DNA of 64,000 nucleotides. Origin: an uncultured Moraxella sp. GTDB lineage: Bacteria; Pseudomonadota; Gammaproteobacteria; Pseudomonadales; Moraxellaceae. The notes beneath the pieces are model-generated. The model saw only the letters and a program-made list of their open reading frames with translations, did no database searches and was not told the origin of the DNA. Positions 1 through 6,542 of the stretch are shown here, in pieces. The translations under genes and the position numbers were made by a program. Location: the NCBI RefSeq assembly GCF_945873075.1, contig NZ_CAMCBS010000005.1:1-64000 (forward strand), read 5' to 3'. The first letter of the stretch is position 1. Each line of letters opens with the position of its first letter.

Positions 1-69
1 GCTGTCAAAATTTAAAATTCAAAAATGGAATATCGGTAGATGGTTTGGGGATATTCTGATTTGGCATAC

Positions 70-103
70 CAAAAAGACAAGAACCGCCCATAATGAGCGG
101 TTT
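70..103 (-). terminator. Possible terminator after alaA
   Basis: A short inverted repeat (AACCGC at 82-87, GCGGTT at 97-102) lies just past the alaA stop. On the minus strand it is followed by a T-rich stretch, CTTGTCTTTTT. The stem is only six pairs, so this is a modest prediction. Confidence 0.45.
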
Positions 104-131
104 GTCAGCTGATTTGAAACTTATCTTGATA

Positions 132-1700
132 TCACTCCGTCCCAAACTCACGGCGTTTTTTGGCAAAGAATCGATCCAAGCGATCCATCGCATCTTCAAG
201 ATCAATCAGATTTGGCAAAAATACCACACGGAAATGATCTGGCTGATCCCAGTTAAAGCCCGTACCTTGTACCATCAGCACCTTTTCTTCGATCAATAAA
301 TCCATCATAAATTTCATATCATTATCAATCGGATAGATGTCACGATCAATCTTGGCAAAGCAATAAAACGCCCCTTGTGGTAAGGTACAGCTGATGCCCT
401 TGATGGCGTTAAGTCGCTGTACCGCCAGATCACGCTGTTTGCACAGTCTGCCTGTCGGTGCGGTCAGCGCCTGCATGGACTGGTAGCCACCCATCGCCGT
501 CTGAATGGCGTACTGCGCAGGCACATTGGCACACAGACGCATACTAGCGAGCATGGTCAAGCCTTCGATAAAGTCGGTGGCGTGGTCTTTTTTGCCCGAG
601 AGCATCAGCCAGCCTGAGCGATAGCCTGCGATACGATGTGATTTGGATAAGCCATTAAAGGTAAGCACCAAGCACTCATCGGTGATGGTACACATCGGCG
701 TATGGGTAACACCATCGTACAAGATACGATCATAAATCTCATCTGCCATGATGACTAGCCCATATTTGGCAGCCAGCGCTGCAAGTTTTTGTAGCATCTC
801 ATCAGAGTACACAGCGCCAGTTGGGTTGTTTGGGTTGATGATGACGATGCCTTTGGTGCGTGGCGTGATTTTGCTTTCGATATCTGCCAAATCAGGCTGC
901 CAGTTGTCATCTTCGTTACAGCGATAATGTACCGCCTTACCACCGGCCAGATTTGCCGCTGCCGTCCACAACGGATAATCAGGCATCGGAATCAGCACTT
1001 CATCGCCATCATCGAGTAGCGCCTGCATGGTCATCACGATCAGCTCGCTCACGCCATTGCCGATATAGACATCCGCCACATCGGTCGCTGTCAATAAGCC
1101 TTTGGCTTGATAATATTGCAAAATCGCCTTACGAGCCGCAAAAATCCCTTGAGAATCCGAATAGCCCGACGCTTCATTCAGATTCATCGCCACATCACGG
1201 ATAATCTCATCCGGTGCAAGTAGCCCAAATGGCGCAGGGTTGCCGATGTTCAGCTTGATGATACGCTGACCTTCAGCTTCCATACGCACAGCGGTCTGTA
1301 GTAGCTCACCACGGATGTCATAGCAGACATTGGCAAGTTTGTTGGATTTTTTTAGGGGTTTTTGGGTGTCATGAGACATGGTCGTCGTTCCTGTAGATAC
1401 AGATAAAGTCGGTGCAGTCGTCGCTGTAGTCGCCGATGCGATGGCATCATCACCACGCAACAGATAGCTTTCGCTGACGCCCAGCACTTGGGCAAGAATG
1501 GGTAATTTGGCACTGGCGATGCCATTTTTGCCACATTCCCAATTGGCAATCGCCCCACGGCTGACTGGCGCACCGAGCTCGCCAAGCTTAGCTGCTAGAC
1601 TCTCGGCGGATAAGCCAAGTGCCTTGCGACGCTGTTTTAGGCGGATGCCTTGTGCTTGGGCTGTGGTTAGGATGTCATTGTCTTGCAAAATTTGGCTCAT
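132..1700 (-). CDS. alaA: XRE-type HTH domain fused to AlaA-like alanine aminotransferase
   Basis: A 522-residue protein in two parts. Residues about 17-75 resemble a Cro/C1 (XRE) helix-turn-helix, with the pattern SRGAIANWECG typical of such folds. A low-complexity A/T/S linker (about 85-107) follows. From about residue 118 the protein closely resembles E. coli AlaA, a PLP-dependent glutamate-pyruvate aminotransferase of about 405 residues; recognisable pieces are NVCYDIRG, NIGNPAPFG, INPNNPTGAVYS and the PLP-lysine motif NGLSKSHRIAGYR. The ATG at 1700 has no evident Shine-Dalgarno. An in-frame ATG at 1379 (residue 108) is preceded by AGGA nine bases upstream and would give a 415-residue enzyme without the HTH. 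Both products may be made. The enzyme call is firm; a DNA-binding role is inferred. Confidence 0.9.
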   Translation of the reverse strand: MSQILQDNDILTTAQAQGIRLKQRRKALGLSAESLAAKLGELGAPVSRGAIANWECGKNGIASAKLPILAQVLGVSESYLLRGDDAIASATTATTAPTLSVSTGTTTMSHDTQKPLKKSNKLANVCYDIRGELLQTAVRMEAEGQRIIKLNIGNPAPFGLLAPDEIIRDVAMNLNEASGYSDSQGIFAARKAILQYYQAKGLLTATDVADVYIGNGVSELIVMTMQALLDDGDEVLIPMPDYPLWTAAANLAGGKAVHYRCNEDDNWQPDLADIESKITPRTKGIVIINPNNPTGAVYSDEMLQKLAALAAKYGLVIMADEIYDRILYDGVTHTPMCTITDECLVLTFNGLSKSHRIAGYRSGWLMLSGKKDHATDFIEGLTMLASMRLCANVPAQYAIQTAMGGYQSMQALTAPTGRLCKQRDLAVQRLNAIKGISCTLPQGAFYCFAKIDRDIYPIDNDMKFMMDLLIEEKVLMVQGTGFNWDQPDHFRVVFLPNLIDLEDAMDRLDRFFAKKRREFGTE

Positions 1701-1837
1701 GGCAACGATCGCTTGTGAATGAATGGCACTATTTTACGCCCATCATACACATTTTGCAAGTTATGCTTTACAAAATTCGCACACTTTGCAAGATTCATCG
1801 GATAAGCATGGCAATTTTGCAAGATTTACTTGCAAAA
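1682..1837. promoter_or_regulatory. Cluster of five TTGCAA-centred sites upstream of alaA
   Basis: The palindrome TTGCAA, mostly as TTTTGCAAG or its complement, occurs at 1682-1690, 1752-1760, 1784-1792, 1815-1823 and 1829-1837. The last two face each other as an inverted pair. One copy overlaps the predicted alaA -35 hexamer and another lies in codons 4-6 of alaA. The cluster sits between alaA and the divergent msrB. The arrangement fits an operator, plausibly for the HTH domain encoded by alaA itself; that link is inferred. Confidence 0.55.
1731..1759 (-). promoter_or_regulatory. Predicted alaA promoter
   Basis: On the minus strand, TTGCAA (1754-1759) and TAAAAT (1731-1736) are separated by 17 bases. 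The -35 is also one of the TTGCAA sites, so a protein bound there would block polymerase. Confidence 0.45.
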
Positions 1838-1879
1838 ATCTTGGATACGCACCGATTTTGTGCTTATTTTGGCTAATTA

Positions 1880-1910
1880 TTGGGCTTATCCATCCATCTT
1901 GTGTTACAAT
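1880..1910 (+). promoter_or_regulatory. Possible msrB promoter
   Basis: TACAAT at 1905-1910 is a good -10 candidate. The only -35 candidate is TTGGGC at 1880-1885, with a long 19-base spacer, so this is weak. Confidence 0.3.
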
Positions 1911-1967
1911 CATCCCATAGCAACCCATCATTTCACACCATTTTACAGTATATATTCAAGGACACCC

Positions 1968-2390
1968 ATGAAAATCATCGACCAAGACACCTTACGCACC
2001 ATGACAGATGCCGACTGGCGAGAGCGACTTGATGAGTTATCCTACTATGTCCTACGCCAAAAAGGCACAGAACGCGCATTTACGGGTATCTATACCGATA
2101 CCGAGACGGCAGGCACTTATCATTGCAAGGGCTGTCATGCACCATTGTTTGCCAGTACTGCCAAGTTTCATTCGGGCTGCGGCTGGCCAAGCTTTGATCA
2201 AGTCATCGCTGACAACGCTGTCGATGAGACGCTGGATCTGTCGCATGGGATGCGCCGTATCGAAGTCACTTGCCATCACTGCGGTGGGCATCTGGGTCAT
2301 GTGTTTGATGATAATTATGTCACCGATACAGGGCTAAGATATTGTATCAATTCGGCGGCTATCGTACTTGATACGGATAAAAATTCTTAA
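1968..2390 (+). CDS. msrB: Peptide-methionine (R)-S-oxide reductase MsrB
   Basis: A 140-residue protein that reduces the R epimer of methionine sulfoxide in proteins. Visible signatures are the two zinc-binding CxxC pairs (CKGC near residue 53 and CHHC near 102), SGCGWPSF, and the catalytic cysteine in RYCINSAA near the C-terminus. The length is normal for a single-domain MsrB. The ATG at 1968 was chosen over longer upstream readings because the conserved MsrB sequence begins just after it and the predicted promoter lies upstream. It is 40 bases upstream of a glutathione peroxidase gene, so the two probably form an oxidative-damage pair. It is divergent from alaA, and the shared upstream region carries the TTGCAA cluster. 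Confidence 0.95.
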   Translation: MKIIDQDTLRTMTDADWRERLDELSYYVLRQKGTERAFTGIYTDTETAGTYHCKGCHAPLFASTAKFHSGCGWPSFDQVIADNAVDETLDLSHGMRRIEVTCHHCGGHLGHVFDDNYVTDTGLRYCINSAAIVLDTDKNS

Positions 2391-2430
2391 AGCCCTTAAA
2401 TAACACCCATACCCCACACTGGATACTGAT

Positions 2431-2910
2431 ATGACGACGATTTATGATTTTACCGCCCAAGACTTGATGGGTAATACTGTGGATTTTACTCAGTTTCGTG
2501 GCAAAGTGCTACTCATTGTCAATACCGCAAGCGAATGTGGCTTTACCCCGCAGTTTGCAGGCTTACAAGCCTTGCACGAACGCTATCATACCGAAGGGCT
2601 TGTGGTGATTGGCTTTCCGTGCAATCAATTTGGCAAACAAGAACCCAATGACGGCTCTGCCATCGGTGAATTTTGTCAAAGAAATTATGGCGTAGAATTT
2701 TTGATGATGCAAAAAATCGATGTCAATGGCGAGCACGCCCACCCGATTTATACTTGGCTAAAAGAGCAACAAGGCGGCCTGCTGACCGATGGCATCAAGT
2801 GGAATTTCACCAAATTTCTCATCGCTCGTGATGGCAAAGTCATCGATCGCTACACCCCAATGACCAAGCCTGAGAGCCTGACTGCTGATATCAAGACAGC
2901 TTTGGCATAA
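2431..2910 (+). CDS. Glutathione peroxidase family protein (BtuE/GPx type)
   Basis: A 159-residue thiol peroxidase of the thioredoxin fold that reduces hydrogen peroxide or organic hydroperoxides. The catalytic tetrad is visible: peroxidatic Cys36 in NTASECGFTPQ (cysteine where animal enzymes have selenocysteine), Gln66 in FPCNQFG, and Trp124 and Asn125 in KWNFTKFL. Cys82 is placed like the resolving cysteine of the non-animal members that use thioredoxin, so the natural reductant may be thioredoxin rather than glutathione. It lies just downstream of msrB on the same strand. No signal peptide is visible, so the protein should be cytoplasmic. Confidence 0.93.
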   Translation: MTTIYDFTAQDLMGNTVDFTQFRGKVLLIVNTASECGFTPQFAGLQALHERYHTEGLVVIGFPCNQFGKQEPNDGSAIGEFCQRNYGVEFLMMQKIDVNGEHAHPIYTWLKEQQGGLLTDGIKWNFTKFLIARDGKVIDRYTPMTKPESLTADIKTALA

Positions 2911-3047
2911 TCTGCGTGATTGTCTTTATGTGATTGCGTTTGCGTGATAATCTTGATAAATTCCGTGTTGCGTTTGATAATAAGTTGTTAATTTTCAATA
3001 AGTTATAAACTTTATCACAAAATTATCAAATTTTTGCCAAAAAATGT

Positions 3048-3075
3048 TTGACACCTGTGTAAATTTCTATATAAT
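3048..3075 (+). promoter_or_regulatory. Strong promoter for the tRNA-Val/tRNA-Asp transcript
   Basis: TTGACA at 3048-3053 and TATAAT at 3070-3075 are both perfect consensus hexamers, with a 16-base spacer. The next features downstream are the two tRNA genes. A hairpin (TTTTCCA 3160-3166, TGGAAAA 3172-3178) just before tRNA-Val may be part of precursor processing. Confidence 0.8.
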
Positions 3076-3187
3076 ACGCACCACAACGAACGAACACAGC
3101 AACATAATCTAGCGTGTACGGTTCAAAACTTAAAATGTGATACCTTGACACAGTATCAGTTTTCCAAATGATGGAAAAGACATTTTA

Positions 3188-3263
3188 GGGTGGTTAGCTC
3201 AGTTGGTAGAGCATCTGCCTTACAAGCAGAGGGTCAGCGGTTCGATCCCGTTACCACCCACCA
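3188..3263 (+). tRNA. tRNA-Val (TAC)
   Basis: A complete cloverleaf: acceptor stem GGGTGGT with ACCACCC, D-loop TTAGCTCAGTTGGTAGAGC, anticodon stem-loop CTGCCTTACAAGCAG with anticodon TAC, T-arm containing GGTTCGATCC, discriminator A and an encoded CCA. It reads GUA valine codons. Confidence 0.97.
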
Positions 3264-3267
3264 CTAT

Positions 3268-3344
3268 GCAGCGGTAGTTCAGTTGGTTAGAATACCGGCC
3301 TGTCACGCCGGGGGTCGCGGGTTCGAGCCCCGTCCGCTGCGCCA
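3268..3344 (+). tRNA. tRNA-Asp (GTC)
   Basis: A complete cloverleaf: acceptor stem GCAGCGG with CCGCTGC, D-loop TAGTTCAGTTGGTTAGAATA, anticodon stem-loop CCGGCCTGTCACGCCGG with anticodon GTC, T-arm GCGGGTTCGAGCCCCGT, discriminator G and an encoded CCA. It lies four bases after tRNA-Val and is surely co-transcribed with it. Confidence 0.97.
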
Positions 3345-3379
3345 CTTTTAGTGTAGCTTTTATAAGCTTTTCACTTTCT

Positions 3380-3416
3380 CCCCAAGTCTCCCCTGGCTTG
3401 GGGATTTTTTCTTTTT
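3380..3416 (+). terminator. Intrinsic terminator of the tRNA operon
   Basis: Inverted repeat CCCCAAG (3380-3386) and CTTGGGG (3397-3403) followed by an almost unbroken run of Ts. From here to 3558 the sequence is AT-rich and I see no other gene or clear signal. Confidence 0.85.
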
Positions 3417-3558
3417 GACAGTTTTTTGTTTTAAGACTTTAAATGCTCAAACTACCTTCTTAATTTGTCGCAATAATCATTCAGTTGGGATGCACATAAA
3501 GCCGATAGGATTTTTTGCATCAATTATCATATAATAGATTTATCAATTTATTGTTCAT

Positions 3559-4131
3559 TTGGTATTAGCTTTATTTGGCATCACACTATGTTTATTTGCA
3601 AATGTTAGCTTTGCAGCAGATTGGACGCCTGTTTTTAAAACATGGGAAACCCATGCGGAAGATTCAGATATTTTAAGATCTGTTACTTACAACCCTAATG
3701 TTGGTTGGGATGATTTGCATGGCTGGACTACTGCGGGACGACCAAACCCCGATTCAAATGACTTGGTTTTAATTAAGAAATTTGATACAAGCCAACTTTT
3801 GCATATTCCTGAACCTTATCACAGTGACATCATTTTAATAGAATATGAATCCGTTTATGATACACATATAGGCAATATGAAAGACACTATATACCTTCAG
3901 AACGCCACCCTTTATGGACTGCCCATCACCAAAATCGTTGATTATGGTGCTGAAGGTGAGGAAATGCATACGACAATCTATTTTGATAAAATGTCAAACG
4001 CTCAATATAGAAGTTTAAAAAAGATTAAACTTAAGCACAGACATGATGACTGGTGCGATGGTGGCCATCAAGCAGAATTTAGAAAAGATAAATACAATCA
4101 AGTCACCTTGTTTTTCTCTCAAGGCTGTTGA
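3559..4131 (+). CDS. Putative secreted protein of unknown function, 5' end uncertain
   Basis: The reading frame encodes about 190 residues. It opens with a hydrophobic segment ending in ANVSFAAD, which looks like the core and cleavage region of a signal peptide, but the usual positively charged start of such a peptide is missing. There is no ATG or GTG: in-frame stops lie at 3532 and 3535, and the only start options are a TTG at 3559 or rarer codons, none with a Shine-Dalgarno. The 5' end may have been lost or frame-shifted, making this a possible pseudogene. The mature part is rich in aromatic and charged residues, with two cysteines near the C-terminus (WCDGGHQ and a final SQGC) that could form a disulfide. 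I do not recognise the family. GC content is lower than in neighbouring housekeeping genes. Confidence 0.5.
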   Translation: MVLALFGITLCLFANVSFAADWTPVFKTWETHAEDSDILRSVTYNPNVGWDDLHGWTTAGRPNPDSNDLVLIKKFDTSQLLHIPEPYHSDIILIEYESVYDTHIGNMKDTIYLQNATLYGLPITKIVDYGAEGEEMHTTIYFDKMSNAQYRSLKKIKLKHRHDDWCDGGHQAEFRKDKYNQVTLFFSQGC

Positions 4132-4190
4132 TATCTTTAAAATAATTTTCAATTTTGCTATCTTACTTATTAATTGAGTTTTAGTTGGTA

Positions 4191-4241
4191 AAGTTGTTTC
4201 AAATTTATGCTAAAATACACCCAATTTTTAATTGAAAATTT
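4191..4241 (+). repeat. 51-bp direct repeat, copy 1 (carries extended -10 promoter)
   Basis: This copy matches 6462-6512 over 51 bases with about five mismatches, including 27 consecutive identical bases. It contains TGC followed by TAAAAT (4208-4216), an extended -10 element that would start transcription into the structured RNA region just downstream. Confidence 0.85.
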
Positions 4242-4571
4242 GGGGCTGGTGCAGATAACACGCCTGCCGAAATACCTGTTTTAGTCGCTCTATAAGCGAA
4301 TTGGCTCATGCTTTAGTAACCTACCGTTGCTGGGTTGTGCTCTGAATTACTTTGTGATACATTAAGTTTTGTTTGAGGCTCCCATATCAGTACGCACGGA
4401 ATAGGACTGATATGCATAGGACTGGTTTTGCCATCATCCTTGCCAGTTCCATCTTTAAATATGTTTTATCAGATGCTCCCACGCCAGTACGAGAAAGTAT
4501 AGGATTGGTCGTGCATAGGTCAGAAGTGGTCGCACCCCTGCTCTGATTCATCATCTGGTTTATATTTAAAG
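4240..4571 (+). ncRNA. Candidate structured noncoding RNA with two tandem related units
   Basis: This stretch has no credible open reading frame but much pairing. Unit 1 (about 4374-4459) and unit 2 (about 4470-4557) share the order CTCCCA, stem A, GCATAGG, stem B. Stem A of unit 1 pairs 4383-4391 with 4406-4414; stem A of unit 2 pairs 4480-4488 with 4504-4513 (one bulge). Between the units three base pairs have changed on both sides, preserving pairing. Stem B is GGACTGG with CCAGT (unit 1) or TCAGA with TCTGA (unit 2). Unit 2 is closed by CAGATG (4470-4475) with CATCTG (4552-4557) and by a perfect ten-pair stem, 4453-4462 with 4562-4571. A 5' domain (4240-4373) holds smaller hairpins, for example TCGCT/AGCGA at 4285-4299. 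The extended -10 in direct-repeat copy 1 lies just upstream. I recognise no known RNA family; it could be a free sRNA or the leader of the next gene. Confidence 0.5.
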
Positions 4572-4964
4572 CCTTCTCACTTCTTAGACAACCATTGTCA
4601 AAAAAAACAAACTAACACCTCCTCGCTTTAACATTAAACTTATTTTAACAATATTGACAATTTTATATAACGAAAATGCTTTGATTTACTTTTAGCTCAT
4701 ACAACAAGATAAAATTTTATATTATAACTCTATTAAACTTCTCGTCATTCTATGCTAAACTTATATATTGCCAGGATACTAAACTTTGCGAACTATTTGC
4801 ATAATTGTCATCAGGATGGATATCGCAAATAAGTATAAATTATCCTAAATACAACCATATCCCAATCCTCAATACGATGAACATACATCTTATTGAATAG
4901 ATATTAACATGCCAGCAGAGACTTAGTTACGCAATTAGTGCAATGCCATCAATAAGGAATCAAT
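4572..4964. other. AT-rich intergenic stretch without recognised gene
   Basis: Very AT-rich sequence with no plausible coding frame. It holds a TTGACA at about 4662 without a good matching -10, and an extended -10-like TGCTAAACT at 4753-4761 that could serve the following membrane-protein gene. Nothing else is identifiable. Confidence 0.4.
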
Positions 4965-6422
4965 GTGCAAGTTCGAGGACTATTTACACTATCTATACTT
5001 TATTTTATTGCTGAAATTTATCTTAATTTTAGTATATACCAGCAAATGTCGTTTTTAAGCACTCCTGTACATTTAGAAATATTAGAACATCAAGGTAAAA
5101 TCATTGCTGGCATAGGTCTAGCACTGTTATTAACACGAATGTACATTGCTTTTCGCATAAAAAATTTACAAGCAAGGCATATTGCTCAGTCCACAATTAA
5201 TGCAAAGACTCCTTTTTTGAAATTACTTTGTGTTTGCATTCCAATCAGTTTTTTTGTACAAAACCAAGTTATCAACTATATCATAAATCAAGCAACTCCT
5301 GAAAACAAAAATACAGCAATGCTAATTACGGCGGTACATTCCACATTTGTGCCACACTACACTGGTGACAATGCTATCAATGTCCATTCAGAAATCAAAC
5401 CATCATTGTTACAAAAAACCTTTTTTCCTTTTGTGGATATTGGCAATGATGATTTTTCATACCAAAACTTTAGCCAAAATGCCTCTGCTTATAAAAAAGG
5501 TGCAGTATCATGTGATAAGTCGAATTACTATGCCACTCCAGGTATTCAACGGGCATTTCAACCGTTTATCCAATTATCAAAGCAGTCTGATTTTCGTAAA
5601 AATGAGAAATTGCATATTGATCATATTCATGCATTTTACTATTGCCTGTTAAATTCTGAAGAATATTTGCAATATCACAGCAAGCAAGGGAAAAGTGGCA
5701 AACAGATGCTCAAAGATGCGTTTAAAGAGTATCAAAGCGCTAGTCAGAAATTTCAAAAATCCACACGCTATCTCGTAAGTTGGAGACTCGACCGTGCTCA
5801 TCGAGAATGGCGTACTCAGATGGATAACAAATTTAGATTTTCAACAACTATCAAACCAGGCTTGAATTTTAAGCAATTTGTCAACCACCCAGATGTCCGC
5901 AGATATTATTTGAATGAGGCTGGAGATAAAAAAGCTCAATATCCGTTTGATAAAAATTACGATATTATTCATAAGCAACAATACAATACATTAATCTCAA
6001 ATAAAGTTTTGCCCTACTACCAACACTTGAATGGCAAGCGCAATATGACAGCCGATCAGCATATCATAGATGAACATGGAAGACAGGCATATAAGGCAAT
6101 CATAATGCCCATGATTGGGTTTTGGGTATCATTCATTGTCCTCAGTCTAAATATATTAATATTGTTTTATGGTTTCTTAACTCGTTTCAGTGGAACTTTT
6201 ATCGGCGCAATTGAGACATGCGGTTTTTTGCTTTGTATTATCAGTCTATTTGTTTGGAAAATTCCAAAATCTGAACCAAACGAACATCCTAATATATTTA
6301 TGAAATTAACTTATTATCCATCAAGTGTTATCACTCGCTATTATGATGACATTATTCATCAAAACGAAAAGGATGTATATTGGAACCAATCCGAAAGTGA
6401 TCGATATCACCAATACAAATAA
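4965..6422 (+). CDS. Membrane protein of unknown function with large soluble loop
   Basis: A 485-residue protein with a GTG start at 4965, supported by AAGGA six bases upstream; the ATG two bases earlier is out of frame. By eye there are five hydrophobic segments: about 6-24, 45-63, 85-100, 380-404 and 412-431. About 280 residues between the third and fourth form one large hydrophilic domain rich in Tyr, Gln, Lys and His. I see no known catalytic motif. Codon use and base composition are strikingly AT-rich compared with rimO next door, which suggests acquisition by transfer. It lies between the two copies of the 51-bp direct repeat, downstream of the candidate RNA, so the RNA and this gene may be one cargo unit. 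Function unknown; the call rests on a long open frame, good ribosome binding site and plausible membrane topology. Confidence 0.75.
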   Translation: MQVRGLFTLSILYFIAEIYLNFSIYQQMSFLSTPVHLEILEHQGKIIAGIGLALLLTRMYIAFRIKNLQARHIAQSTINAKTPFLKLLCVCIPISFFVQNQVINYIINQATPENKNTAMLITAVHSTFVPHYTGDNAINVHSEIKPSLLQKTFFPFVDIGNDDFSYQNFSQNASAYKKGAVSCDKSNYYATPGIQRAFQPFIQLSKQSDFRKNEKLHIDHIHAFYYCLLNSEEYLQYHSKQGKSGKQMLKDAFKEYQSASQKFQKSTRYLVSWRLDRAHREWRTQMDNKFRFSTTIKPGLNFKQFVNHPDVRRYYLNEAGDKKAQYPFDKNYDIIHKQQYNTLISNKVLPYYQHLNGKRNMTADQHIIDEHGRQAYKAIIMPMIGFWVSFIVLSLNILILFYGFLTRFSGTFIGAIETCGFLLCIISLFVWKIPKSEPNEHPNIFMKLTYYPSSVITRYYDDIIHQNEKDVYWNQSESDRYHQYK

Positions 6423-6461
6423 TTCCAAAACCATGTTTTCTGCATATAATTTCAGATGTAT

Positions 6462-6512
6462 AAGTTGCCACCAATTTATGCTAAAATACACCCAATTTTT
6501 CATTGAAAATTT
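6462..6512 (+). repeat. 51-bp direct repeat, copy 2 (rimO promoter region)
   Basis: Second copy of the sequence at 4191-4241. The 27-base identical core carries the extended -10; the adjoining AATTTTT/AAAATT stretch is nearly palindromic. Here it lies directly upstream of rimO and is probably the original location. Confidence 0.85.
6479..6487 (+). promoter_or_regulatory. Extended -10 promoter element of rimO
   Basis: TGC followed by TAAAAT. No good -35 is present, as is common for extended -10 promoters. The same TATGCTAAAAT string occurs before pyrH and, as TATGCTATAAT, before nuoA. Confidence 0.5.
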
Positions 6513-6542
6513 TATTCAAAATCAGTCAGCCAAGAGCCAGCC

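Noticed and set aside
4240-4373. GGGGCTGG start suggesting tmRNA or 6S RNA
   Set aside because: No tag-coding frame, no tRNA-like ends and no central bubble of the 6S kind; only the first few bases resemble tmRNA.
4481-4497. AGTACGAGA, similar to the sarcin-ricin loop of 23S rRNA
   Set aside because: The match covers only nine bases and the flanks do not resemble 23S rRNA; the segment is better explained as the stem A loop of the candidate RNA.
4588-4608. GACAA/TTGTC hairpin as terminator of the candidate RNA
   Set aside because: It is followed by As, not Ts, on the plus strand, and the stem is five pairs only.
5347-5652. 101-residue frame inside the membrane-protein gene
   Set aside because: It overlaps a longer frame with a good ribosome binding site and has no start signal of its own.
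3268-6512. Genomic island integrated at the tRNA-Asp 3' end
   Set aside because: I find no second copy of the tRNA 3' end downstream and no integrase gene; the only direct repeat is at the rimO promoter.
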